The notes under the pieces: generated by a model
Seen by the model: the letters and a program-made list of their open reading frames with translations, nothing else
Databases searched by the model: none
What the model was told of the DNA's origin: nothing
Translations under genes and position numbers: made by a program
Shown here: piece after piece, positions 43,196 to 51,308 of the stretch
Layout of the letters: the number at the start of each line of letters is the position of its first letter
How positions within the stretch are numbered: the first letter of the stretch is position 1
Assembly (NCBI RefSeq): GCF_009002475.1
Contig: NZ_AP019860.1
Location: 682,001-746,000 of the forward strand
Reading direction: 5' to 3'
DNA from: Candidatus Uabimicrobium amorphum
Lineage (GTDB): Bacteria > Planctomycetota > Uabimicrobiia > Uabimicrobiales > Uabimicrobiaceae
Length of the DNA stretch: 64,000 bases

Positions 43196-43303
43196 AACCT
43201 GGAGATTTGTAGTTTAAGAGTTTTTATCTCTTTTCTTTGTATGCACTTAACAAAAAACCTACCCTTATCAGCCCCCTGTGGGGGCATCGCACACTATAGA
43301 CTA

Positions 43304-43990
43304 CTACGAAAAACGACTGATCATATCCCAGCCAATCCACATAATCGCCAAGTCCGCAAATACGTGGCTGATATAACAATCAATAATAGACACTCCGCGT
43401 AAACGTAGCCACGCCCACAAGAAACCTCCCACGCTAGCACCTGCAGTAAACAACAACGCCAAAAGTACATCAAAGTACACGTTGAGGATAATAAAATGAT
43501 GCAATCCAAAGAGTACACCGTTGATCACACACACCAGTAATTTTTTATCACTATATGTACTTTGTTCGTTGAGGATAAACGCGCGCCAGTAATACTCCTC
43601 GATAAAGCTATTCCACAGTGAAATGAAGACCGCCATGATCCAAAAATACGCAATCAAATTTAGCTCTTTGAGTTTATTGTATAGTAGAGAGGCATCCAAG
43701 GAAGTAAAGAGAATGTAGTAGCAAGCAATAATCAAAATCGCGGTCGCAACACCAGTGGTAACTCCGTATATTCCATTGGTTTTTTTCCAACCAATGCGTT
43801 TCTTAAATTCGGTGAGAGATTTGCATACGCGATGCCACAACACAATGGGCAACACAATAATGACAATCTTGCTAATGGAATAAATGACTTTTTCATAGCC
43901 AGGTATTGAAAACGCTAAGTATGTAAAAATAGTTGGTAGTAAGGCCGCCACCACAAGGAGTGGCAGTGGGATTTTTTTACTGTTTTCCAT
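43304..43990 (-). CDS. CPBP-family intramembrane metalloprotease
   Basis: The 228-residue protein has about seven hydrophobic segments. It carries the three motifs of the CPBP/ABI family (CAAX prenyl protease Rce1 relatives): EEYYWR at 131-136 (Glu-Glu and Arg), FGLHHF at 161-166, and a final His about 209 in DCYISHVFADL. These residues form the membrane-embedded catalytic site. Bacterial members are linked to bacteriocin self-protection, protein maturation and signalling. AGGAAA precedes the start. The genes on either side give no substrate clue. Confidence 0.93.
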   Translation of the reverse strand: MENSKKIPLPLLVVAALLPTIFTYLAFSIPGYEKVIYSISKIVIIVLPIVLWHRVCKSLTEFKKRIGWKKTNGIYGVTTGVATAILIIACYYILFTSLDASLLYNKLKELNLIAYFWIMAVFISLWNSFIEEYYWRAFILNEQSTYSDKKLLVCVINGVLFGLHHFIILNVYFDVLLALLFTAGASVGGFLWAWLRLRGVSIIDCYISHVFADLAIMWIGWDMISRFS

Positions 43991-44174
43991 GTGTTTTCCT
44001 GTAAATTTGAATGAAATATTGTTGTGTTATTTTACCAACATATGGGAAATAAAATAGGTATATATTTTATACATATCCAATTCATGTATATTTCAATGCA
44101 ATATCGCTCAATATGAGATATGCTATATGTAGACTACATGTATAAACAAAATGGCCATTTCATGGAGAAAAAAC

Positions 44175-44729
44175 ATGGAACAATACAAAATAGAGATGGT
44201 GTTGATGATCTACTCGATTGTCATCGGTTTCTCATTTAATATTTTTCGCGAAAATAAGTTGAAAACCTTTCAATTTATCGTCGCCATTTCCCTTATCCTT
44301 TGTTTAGCGGGACGCTTACTTTCCGTTTATAAAAAGTTTCACCCCCAACCAATATTGTACAATGAAATATATTTTCTCATCGATATTTTTATTATGGTGG
44401 CTTTCTATCGTTCGTTGACCATTCTGCGAAGACTGAGTTGTGAGGAAAGCAACGAGGAAAATAACTATCAGTATATTTGGCTATGGCTTGGAATCACCAT
44501 GACATTGACCTTTGCATACCGAACTATTTACTCTGGGATTAGTGTGTATAGCGGTGGGCAAATTTTGGCAGTTTTATTTTGCTTAGGTGGCTTTGGAATT
44601 GCCAACATCTGTCAGCGAAAACACTACACAGAACAAAAGCTAGATCGACTACAGTTGATGTATTCCATCCCTTTCTTTCTCGGATGCCTAGTCTATTGCG
44701 TGATGCGCTTTCGCATCACCGAGTTGTAA
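44175..44729 (+). CDS. Small multi-pass membrane protein, unknown
   Basis: The start is the ATG after GGAG, giving MEQYKIEMVLMIYSIVIG; an earlier in-frame ATG (44151) sits before that ribosome site. The 184-residue protein has about six hydrophobic segments, with charged loops rich in Glu and Arg, including a soluble acidic stretch near 88-95. It has no motif I recognise. It is followed, after 153 bp containing an inverted repeat, by another small membrane protein. Confidence 0.75.
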   Translation: MEQYKIEMVLMIYSIVIGFSFNIFRENKLKTFQFIVAISLILCLAGRLLSVYKKFHPQPILYNEIYFLIDIFIMVAFYRSLTILRRLSCEESNEENNYQYIWLWLGITMTLTFAYRTIYSGISVYSGGQILAVLFCLGGFGIANICQRKHYTEQKLDRLQLMYSIPFFLGCLVYCVMRFRITEL

Positions 44730-44743
44730 CAAATTTCACGTAT

Positions 44744-44802
44744 CGCACTGTGTGTTTTGAATCGTTGCACGCATAAAAATAACATACATCGAACACAGTG
44801 CG
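44744..44802 (+). repeat. Inverted repeat between two membrane-protein genes
   Basis: CGCACTGTGT (44744-44753) and ACACAGTGCG (44793-44802) form a perfect 10-bp stem with a 39-nt loop. It may be a terminator or mRNA-stability structure; no T run follows. Confidence 0.4.
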
Positions 44803-44882
44803 TTGTCGGGGCGGACCTCGTGTCCGTTTGTTCTCCCAAATACAGTTGGATATTCTTTTCCAAACAATAACAGGAAAAAAAC

Positions 44883-45326
44883 ATGACTGACGAAATCATA
44901 AAAGCAGACCCCCAAGCCAAAAAAAAAGCACTTGCGATGCTGATTCTCGGTGCGTGCTTTGCCATGGGCGTTATTTTTTTCAGTAAAAACTTTTTTGCCG
45001 ATATTCAACAACTCGCACAAAAGCAACCCAAGCAAGCGTTTGCCAAATTTCAATTTTTTGTTTTGATCATTGCTGGTAGTATGACAATAATGCTAATGGG
45101 TTTTGCGATGTGGTTGACATTGTTGTCGCGACGTATTTATGTGGAGCAATGCTTCCCGCCTTCAGGTATGAAAGTACTGGGTGACACAAAAGTTATACGT
45201 GGTAGCGCAGCACGTAGACGCGCCTGTGTGGGTTTTTTAATTGCACCGTGCTTATTGTTATGCGCTTTGGGGGTTCCCATGATTATGTGGCTTCTTTTAC
45301 AACAAATGGCAGCTAGTTTTCATTAG
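44883..45326 (+). CDS. Small membrane protein with three hydrophobic segments, unknown
   Basis: The 147-residue protein starts after AGGA. It has hydrophobic segments near 18-38, 58-80 and 118-140 and a Lys-rich stretch between the first two (QLAQKQPKQAFAKF). No domain is recognised. It is on the same strand as, and near, the acyltransferase-ACP gene. Confidence 0.75.
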   Translation: MTDEIIKADPQAKKKALAMLILGACFAMGVIFFSKNFFADIQQLAQKQPKQAFAKFQFFVLIIAGSMTIMLMGFAMWLTLLSRRIYVEQCFPPSGMKVLGDTKVIRGSAARRRACVGFLIAPCLLLCALGVPMIMWLLLQQMAASFH

Positions 45327-45451
45327 ATTCTTTTAGAGATACGCATCTTAATTTTGATAAAAAAAGTGACATTTCGCTTTTGCTATTTTATGATGTTGTG
45401 ATGTGCTAAAACTTCAACGCATAGGAAACTCTATTTTTAGCGAAAGATACC

Positions 45452-46543
45452 ATGAGAAAATTTATTCGTTCGTTTAACAAACATGTATTCATCACTCTGA
45501 TACAACTGTCATTAAAGTTACGCTATCGCTATTACATCACTGGCTTAAAAGAAATAAAGAAAACCGTTTTAAAAAGTGAGAAGGGAACGTTGTTTTTGCC
45601 TAACCATGTTGCATTACTCGATCCATTGGTGCAAGTTAGTCTTTTATTGCGGCGTTTTAAAATGCGACCTGTTTTGCACGAAAAGTTTTATTATATTCCC
45701 GGTATCCATTATGTTTTGACGCTTCCTCGGTCTCTTCCTGTGGTTGATCTCGCTAAAACCGACAATTGGGAAGGTCGAAAACAACAATACTACGATCTAC
45801 TTGAGGAAATTATTGGGGGATTGAAAAAAGGTGAACGTTTTATGTTTTACCCTTCGGGTAAGATAAAAAGAACGGCCTATGAAAGATTGGAAGGTGCTTC
45901 TGGGGCGTATGATATTGTTAGCCAAGTCCCAGATTGCCATGTAGTTCTTGTCAATGCTCGCGGACTATGGGGAAGTCGTTTTTCTTATGCGGAGCGCCAA
46001 GATGCGCCCGATTTGTCCGTGGCAATGAAACATACATTATGGGATTGTATGAAAAGTCTACTTCTTTTCTTGCCTAAGCGCCGTGTATATGTCGAGTACT
46101 CTCTTATTCCTCCCGAAATCAAAAAGATCAAAAGTCGTACAGAGTTTAATCGGGCTTTAGAAAAATGGTACAATCGCGATGGCAATGAATCTATTGCCCA
46201 GCCCCGTGTTCCGTTTCGTAAGCATCCCAAAATTCAAAAACGTTTTTGGGCAAAGATCGATACGGAGCAAATTCCTCATGAAATCGCCGATCCTATCTTA
46301 GAGAAACTTACCCAGAAAGTAGGTCGCCCCGTTTCCTTAGAAGATGAATGGGGAAGAGATTTAGGATTAGATTCCATCGAAATGATGGACATTATCGTCG
46401 AATTTGCAGATGAGTTGCGCATTGAACAAGTAGAGTTGATTGATATGCTAAAAGTCAAAGATATTTTTCGACCAATTTTAGAACTACATCACTCTCACTA
46501 TGATATTGAAGGCGACGAGAATTTCCATCCGGTTTTTGAATAG
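45452..46543 (+). CDS. PlsC-type acyltransferase fused to a C-terminal acyl-carrier domain
   Basis: The 363-residue protein contains the 1-acyl-glycerophosphate acyltransferase motifs: NHVALLDP at 51-58 (the HxxxxD catalytic pair His52, Asp57), and FYPSGK at 132-137 where PlsC has FPEGTR. Residues about 275-345 form an acyl-carrier-protein-like four-helix domain with DLGLDSIEMMDIIVEF, in which Ser 308 is the expected phosphopantetheine site (DSL in typical ACP). A tethered ACP could supply the acyl chain directly. The link between the domains is short and charged. This fusion also occurs with other adenylating or ligase domains, but here no ligase is present. The ribosome site is weak. Confidence 0.85.
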   Translation: MRKFIRSFNKHVFITLIQLSLKLRYRYYITGLKEIKKTVLKSEKGTLFLPNHVALLDPLVQVSLLLRRFKMRPVLHEKFYYIPGIHYVLTLPRSLPVVDLAKTDNWEGRKQQYYDLLEEIIGGLKKGERFMFYPSGKIKRTAYERLEGASGAYDIVSQVPDCHVVLVNARGLWGSRFSYAERQDAPDLSVAMKHTLWDCMKSLLLFLPKRRVYVEYSLIPPEIKKIKSRTEFNRALEKWYNRDGNESIAQPRVPFRKHPKIQKRFWAKIDTEQIPHEIADPILEKLTQKVGRPVSLEDEWGRDLGLDSIEMMDIIVEFADELRIEQVELIDMLKVKDIFRPILELHHSHYDIEGDENFHPVFE

Positions 46544-46553
46544 GTATATCTTT

Positions 46554-47867
46554 TTATATTTGACGAATCTTGCAATGCGGTAAGGCCTGCTTTAGCAAAT
46601 GAATTTCGGGGTAGAACGTTTCTTCAAAACACATTTCTTCTAAATTGTCGGATTTGAGAAGTGCTTTTGCCACCGGCGGATTTAATTTTACCTGTTTAAA
46701 GTGCAAATGTTTTATCTGTGCAATATTCCATTGATTGATGTGCGCTGCAAAAACATTTGCATTTATGATTGTAACTTTTTGCAGTCCTTTAATACCGTTA
46801 GGTTTTGATCTATTTAAATCGCTAAAAATTACATTGCTGATATCGACATTGTCGATCACGATTGACTTTATACACGTAGTTGCAGTCCTAAGTTTCACTT
46901 GTCGTGATGAAGATATATTCATGTGACAAATTCGTAGTTCCTCAATTTCATGAAGGCCATCCAGCCATTCCAGGTCGTATATATTGCCCTGCACAACTAA
47001 GGAATTCGCAATCCCTCCTTGGAATTTTGGCGAGGAGTCATGGAATATTACTTTGTTAAAATTACAACGGATGAAACGACAGTTATCCAATTTTTCAAAC
47101 TCCGTTTGTGCATCGCGAAAACTGCAATCTTGAAATATACATCCTTTTAATGCTGGTAGTTTATCCGACAAATAAAAAGTGCACCCTTCATAAATGGTAC
47201 GGTTTTGTACAGTGTTTAGGTTTTGCTTGGTGACGACCGCGGCATAATGAGCAAGATACTCGACCATACGCGGCGTTAGTATGTTATTGCATGTATAGGC
47301 CAGAGAAAACCAAATTTCATTTTCAATCCAAAAGCGATAAATAAACTCGAAAAAGCTGGGAGAACACAGCTCTAATTCAGAACCTTCAATATTGACAACA
47401 GACTGGTTGACCGACGCATATTCTTCATAACCGTAGGGTTCCACACAGCCTAAAACACAATGTTCTCCATTGTCACCAACAAACAAATACCAATGGTAGC
47501 ACCATTGCGAATCCGCGATCAGATGTAACAAAAACCCCGAAGGATTTTGGGTACGCGTTACCTTTTCTCCACTATCAAAATAATAATCCGTTGAGGAGAG
47601 CATGTATTTTTGTAATTTTTTTTCAATAAATACATGTAACGATTGCGGCAATTCGATGTCGTTTTGTTTTGCAAGTTCAATGGTACCATCGAGGTTCCCA
47701 CCCATACCTCTTTCACGTTGCGAGATGATCCACGAAAAATCTTCGTCGGTATCTTCTGGAATAGGCGGTAAATTTTCATAAGGAAATTCATAGTAGGTTG
47801 CGAAATCGTTCACTGTACGAAAACCAGGCAAATCATTGAAAACCCAATTCGTTTTAATATTTTTCAT
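46554..47867 (-). CDS. SMI1/KNR4 (SUKH) protein with GCTFYL and LRR-like C-terminus
   Basis: The 437-residue protein starts after AAAGG. Residues about 45-195 match the SUKH fold used in immunity and scaffold proteins: IELPQSLHVFIEKKLQKY, YHWYLFVGDNGEHCVLGC, and SPSFFEFIYRFWIENEIWF, the last being a typical closing motif. Residues about 235-305 carry the same Cys-Phe module as the LRR protein (YEGCTFYLSDKLPALKGC, FQDCSF, CRFIRCNF). The final 130 residues read IYDLEWLDGLHEIEELRICH and resemble degenerate LRRs. SUKH proteins in planctomycetes often accompany toxin systems; no toxin gene is next to it. Confidence 0.85.
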   Translation of the reverse strand: MKNIKTNWVFNDLPGFRTVNDFATYYEFPYENLPPIPEDTDEDFSWIISQRERGMGGNLDGTIELAKQNDIELPQSLHVFIEKKLQKYMLSSTDYYFDSGEKVTRTQNPSGFLLHLIADSQWCYHWYLFVGDNGEHCVLGCVEPYGYEEYASVNQSVVNIEGSELELCSPSFFEFIYRFWIENEIWFSLAYTCNNILTPRMVEYLAHYAAVVTKQNLNTVQNRTIYEGCTFYLSDKLPALKGCIFQDCSFRDAQTEFEKLDNCRFIRCNFNKVIFHDSSPKFQGGIANSLVVQGNIYDLEWLDGLHEIEELRICHMNISSSRQVKLRTATTCIKSIVIDNVDISNVIFSDLNRSKPNGIKGLQKVTIINANVFAAHINQWNIAQIKHLHFKQVKLNPPVAKALLKSDNLEEMCFEETFYPEIHLLKQALPHCKIRQI

Positions 47868-47950
47868 TCATACGACCTTTATTAAAACAAAACAAAATAC
47901 TGTTAATTGTGCCAAATTCTTTTCTATCCTGTTAAGCCTCTTTTTCCATC

Positions 47951-49342
47951 CTATTTCAAAGTAGCATGTTGAATCTTGAGTTGAATATTCAATTTGAGAT
48001 GCGAACACCTTTGATGAATCGTGGAACAAAAACCGTTAAACATCAACGCCGAATTTTCTTGGGCATAGTAGCCGGTAACAATGTCAATAATACTCAGTAA
48101 ATCACTGCAATAGGCGAGATATAGAATGTACTGTGTGCGCAATTCATGATCTAGTTCACCATGCAAGTCTTTGGAACTTTGCAACATGTTGAGTAAACTC
48201 ACCAATGTATTTAATTCATTGAAACGCTGGCGAAATGAGTACACACTCAAACCAAATAAACTCATTAAGATCATCGCTACTCCAATGAACGTTTCGGTAA
48301 ACGCGTCGGCCTTTTGTAGAGAGTCATTCACCACGGATTCTCTCTCCGGAGAAATCTCTAAATTCGTCGGGTACAAAGCGCGCGCGATATTTTTCACATG
48401 TGCTGTGCGAATATGGGGATTTGCCACCACATAACGATGCACCCAATAACTTTGCACCGTCATTTGTGGAGCAAATGGATTTTTTAATATATAGCCTTTG
48501 GAAAGTTTTATCTTTTGCAAATAAGATTTTGTGTCTCCCCAAACTCCTAAATCTACCGTGCGAAACCTAAAACCTTTGTCAACCAAAGAGCGAATGGCGG
48601 CCATATTTTTCTCTTCCATGGATTTCACCACTATAACCGCATCAACGTCTGGTGGTAGGATGAATTCTTCGTTTTCGACCAATCGCGGCCAGTCATGTGT
48701 AAAGGTAACTTGCATTCCCATGACTTTTAGACAACGTTGTGAAAGTGTATGACTTCCCTGATTTTTTACCGAGGTACATACTCTTTTTACTTGATGTTTT
48801 TTTAGTCCATCACGTACCAAAAATATAATTAGTTCCTTTTCTGGGAGTATGAATCTTTGATATTGATTCGGAAAATCAACACCTCCTTGTACAAAAGTAA
48901 TATCGACTTTTTTGTCATATAACATTTCTAATCCATGGCTAGAACCATTGCAATTAACAATGTTAATACCGACTTGGCCGCTCATTACCTCGACAATGTT
49001 TTGTGTATCGCGGTCGGATAAGGCAATGGAGATTTGAGGGGTCACTACAAAGTCGTAATATACCCACCAAGCACTCCATATGAGTAATAATATAAACATA
49101 TATCCCGGTAAACGGTGTATGCTAAAAAAACTATTTTGTTTTGCCGCAGATTTACTTTTTGTTGCCGCTTCCGAAACTTGTTGGGAAACCCTCTGTAAAC
49201 CTTCATGTTGTGCAAGTTGTTGTTGTATTTCTTCGCAGATTTTTTTGCTTTTTGCAATAACAGGTTCAATTTCCAAACGCAAATCGCGATTTTTGGGTAG
49301 TTTGATGGAAATAGACCGTTTGTTTTTTTTTGTTTGTGACAC
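47951..49342 (-). CDS. TAXI-like substrate-binding protein anchored by two membrane helices
   Basis: The 463-residue protein starts at GTG, which follows GGGAG by 5 nt. Residues 1-75 are charged and cytoplasmic, a membrane helix lies near 80-97, then a TRAP-TAXI type periplasmic domain (about 102-345): NIVNCNGSSHGLEMLYDKKVDITFVQGG is the ligand-loop pattern. A second helix lies near 353-373, then a helical region to the end. Usual TAXI proteins are soluble and serve a TRAP permease; here the domain is held between two helices and no permease is adjacent, so a sensory role is plausible. Confidence 0.8.
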   Translation of the reverse strand: MSQTKKNKRSISIKLPKNRDLRLEIEPVIAKSKKICEEIQQQLAQHEGLQRVSQQVSEAATKSKSAAKQNSFFSIHRLPGYMFILLLIWSAWWVYYDFVVTPQISIALSDRDTQNIVEVMSGQVGINIVNCNGSSHGLEMLYDKKVDITFVQGGVDFPNQYQRFILPEKELIIFLVRDGLKKHQVKRVCTSVKNQGSHTLSQRCLKVMGMQVTFTHDWPRLVENEEFILPPDVDAVIVVKSMEEKNMAAIRSLVDKGFRFRTVDLGVWGDTKSYLQKIKLSKGYILKNPFAPQMTVQSYWVHRYVVANPHIRTAHVKNIARALYPTNLEISPERESVVNDSLQKADAFTETFIGVAMILMSLFGLSVYSFRQRFNELNTLVSLLNMLQSSKDLHGELDHELRTQYILYLAYCSDLLSIIDIVTGYYAQENSALMFNGFCSTIHQRCSHLKLNIQLKIQHATLK

Positions 49343-49364
49343 AACTTCTCCCTTTTTATAAGTA

Positions 49365-49378
49365 TTAAGTTAACTTAA
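49365..49378. promoter_or_regulatory. 14-bp perfect palindrome upstream of the TAXI-like gene
   Basis: TTAAGTTAACTTAA lies 23 nt before the GTG start of the leftward gene, in a 97-bp gap to the NADAR gene. It could be an operator. Confidence 0.3.
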
Positions 49379-49439
49379 AGAGCAAAGTTTGTGCCGTTTA
49401 GTTTTTGTTAGGCGTGGTTAATTGCTTATATTTACGACT

Positions 49440-49994
49440 CTACTGTTCGTTTATTTGTTGGCGCGCTTCCATTAGGGCGAAACCGAGTAAGTTGAGACCT
49501 TTCCAATGGTTCGGGTCGTAGACTTTTTCGTTGCTAGCCGCTAAGCCAATTCCCCAAATGCGATCGCGCGGACTTGCTTCTACTAAAATGCGCGTTCCTG
49601 TTTGTAGCAAAAAATCTTTGAGCGATGTGTTTTGTGAAAATTTTGCGACGCACCCTTTTACTACAATGTCGAAGCGATGTTTTTTCCACGTATCGTCGTC
49701 GAAATTGCGTACCTTGCGGCCGAATTTTTTGGCTTCACCGGGTGTTTTACACTGGATAATTTTGTCGTGATACTCTTGGTCGTTAAACAGCAGAGCTTTC
49801 TGCGCCATCATGTAGTGTTCGGCGGTGGCGTATGTGATCCCATCTATGCTAAACGGCATGGGAAACCAATTGCTAAAACAGCTTTTGTCAATTTCGTTTT
49901 TGTTTTTGGGGGTATGCCCCCAGAAGAACACATATTTCAACTTCGTGTTTTTGTTGTGTTCTTCGATGAGTTGTTCTACAGTACGGATGTCCAT
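49440..49994 (-). CDS. NADAR-domain protein
   Basis: The start chosen is the ATG 2 nt after the upstream stop, preceded by AGGAG. The 184-residue protein has the NADAR fold (COG3236/DUF1768): CFSNWFPMPFSIDGITYATAEHYMMAQKA near 37-70, GEAKKFGRKV near 92-101, and ILVEASPRDRIWGIG near 142-156, which includes the conserved W-G-I-G loop. NADAR domains act on ADP-ribose and N-glycosidic bonds: some remove ADP-ribosyl groups from guanine, others act in riboflavin intermediate breakdown. It ends the seven-gene operon and is paired with a Nudix-like gene. Confidence 0.92.
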   Translation of the reverse strand: MDIRTVEQLIEEHNKNTKLKYVFFWGHTPKNKNEIDKSCFSNWFPMPFSIDGITYATAEHYMMAQKALLFNDQEYHDKIIQCKTPGEAKKFGRKVRNFDDDTWKKHRFDIVVKGCVAKFSQNTSLKDFLLQTGTRILVEASPRDRIWGIGLAASNEKVYDPNHWKGLNLLGFALMEARQQINEQ

Positions 49995-49996
49995 TT

Positions 49997-50560
49997 TCAC
50001 TCCTGTGTGCGCCATTCGAATATGGCTATTTTACCATCTTTCTCTTGTATTTCGTATTTCTCTTGAAATAACGTTTCTTGGATGTATACGTCAAAACAGA
50101 AGGTTTGATATAGCGTTTTTACTCCATGATACGATTTAGATACACGTTCTTCGTCGTTTTCGCCGCGAAAGACCAAACGGTAGTGCTGGTGTTCTACAAA
50201 AGCCAACTCTTCCTTTAGGCCTCTTACCGCCGCTTCTTCGGGCTTTTCATTGCATTGCAATTTTTCGCTGGGGGGTATATTGCGCTGGCGCCATGATTTT
50301 TGTTGTGGGAGATATTGAGAGGTCTCTATGAGTTGTGTGTTTTGTTGTTTTGGGTGATGAATGTGCATTTTCACTAAGGAGATTTCACGATAAATATCGT
50401 TCTCTTTGTACAGTTTACTTTCCCCTAGTTGTAGCTCTTCAAACAAGTGCTTTGCTGATTTTTCGCCGTTTTGCAGCTCGGTGAGCTTTTCTTCCCCCAC
50501 CCACTTTTGAAAATCTTCCCAGGAGCATGTCCTGGGAAGGTATTGTTTATTCTTTTTCAT
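49997..50560 (-). CDS. Nudix-like protein coupled to NADAR
   Basis: The ATG at 50560 overlaps the upstream stop by 4 nt (ATGA), so translation is probably coupled; an upstream TTG (50596) is less likely. The 187-residue protein has a degenerate Nudix box, EKPEEAAVRGLKEEL, near 114-128: the Glu-Glu of REUXEE is kept but the first Glu is Gly, so catalysis is uncertain. N-terminal YLPRTCSWEDFQKWVGEEKL is helical and unrecognised. Nudix enzymes cleave ADP-ribose and other nucleoside diphosphates, and Nudix-NADAR pairs fit ADP-ribose metabolism. Confidence 0.75.
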   Translation of the reverse strand: MKKNKQYLPRTCSWEDFQKWVGEEKLTELQNGEKSAKHLFEELQLGESKLYKENDIYREISLVKMHIHHPKQQNTQLIETSQYLPQQKSWRQRNIPPSEKLQCNEKPEEAAVRGLKEELAFVEHQHYRLVFRGENDEERVSKSYHGVKTLYQTFCFDVYIQETLFQEKYEIQEKDGKIAIFEWRTQE

Positions 50561-50985
50561 CGTACGACTTTTTTCTTTGCTCCACGTAGAATCCAACGTG
50601 CGGTAATAAAAGTCATGAGTGGCAGGGCGCTTACTCCGATAATCGCCAAGTGACTATCTGTCCATTTACCTTCCGAATACTGGTACAGCGCTCCGGCACT
50701 TACAAATAGAAAACATGACCAACATAAAAGTGAGGTAAAGCGATAAAAAACACCGCGCCATCCGGCATTTACGGTTTGTTGTTTTTGTTCTTGTTCCTGC
50801 TCTACTGCTGCCATAGTATAGCCACAAGTATGGCAAAACTTTGCATCACGTGGTACGTTTTCTCCGCACTTTGCACAGGTAAGATGTGTTTTTTGGCTGC
50901 TCCCACAATGTGGACAAAATTTAGCGTGTTTTTCTACGTAGTTACCACACTGTATACACATTTTTACATTTGAGTTTAACTCCAT
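50557..50985 (-). CDS. Double zinc-ribbon membrane protein
   Basis: The ATG follows GGGGAG and lies 2 nt after the previous stop; an earlier start would overlap. The 142-residue protein has two zinc ribbons (CIQCGNYVEKHAKFCPHCGS and CAKCGENVPRDAKFCHTCGY, near 10-60) followed by two membrane helices (near 85-105 and 115-130). All eight cysteines are in place. The ribbons face the cytoplasm if the first helix exits. Function is unknown; its place in the operon suggests a partner of the transglutaminase or Nudix proteins. Confidence 0.88.
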   Translation of the reverse strand: MELNSNVKMCIQCGNYVEKHAKFCPHCGSSQKTHLTCAKCGENVPRDAKFCHTCGYTMAAVEQEQEQKQQTVNAGWRGVFYRFTSLLCWSCFLFVSAGALYQYSEGKWTDSHLAIIGVSALPLMTFITARWILRGAKKKVVR

Positions 50986-50987
50986 GT

Positions 50988-51308
50988 TTAACTCCCCTCG
51001 ATCTTTTTTAAAAGAGAATGAACAACCCATACAACAGCAACGGGAATGAAGAATAATATTACCCTTTGAATAGGTATTCTTAGCGTTAGAGAAATCACAA
51101 TAACCGTTAGGATAATAACTAACAGGGCATTGAGATTGTTACTCTTATTTTCTACCGTTGTTTTATCAGAATTTTTGTCTCCTTGTAGAGGAGAATGGTC
51201 AGTTGGGGAACTGTTTTGTTTTTCTAGGTTTGCACCACAATGTATGCAAAAGACATGTTCCGCGTTAATTTGTTGCCCACAACTATTACAAATTTTTGTG
51301 TTTGGCAT
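50988..51308 (-). CDS. Small zinc-ribbon membrane protein
   Basis: The 106-residue protein has one zinc ribbon (CNSCGQQINAEHVFCIHCGA, residues 7-26), a polar linker and one or two hydrophobic segments near 62-98. Its ATG overlaps the stop of the transglutaminase gene by one base (TAATG), and it is followed 2 nt later by the related double-ribbon protein. Both are probably products of a duplicated zinc-ribbon membrane module. Confidence 0.88.
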   Translation of the reverse strand: MPNTKICNSCGQQINAEHVFCIHCGANLEKQNSSPTDHSPLQGDKNSDKTTVENKSNNLNALLVIILTVIVISLTLRIPIQRVILFFIPVAVVWVVHSLLKKIEGS

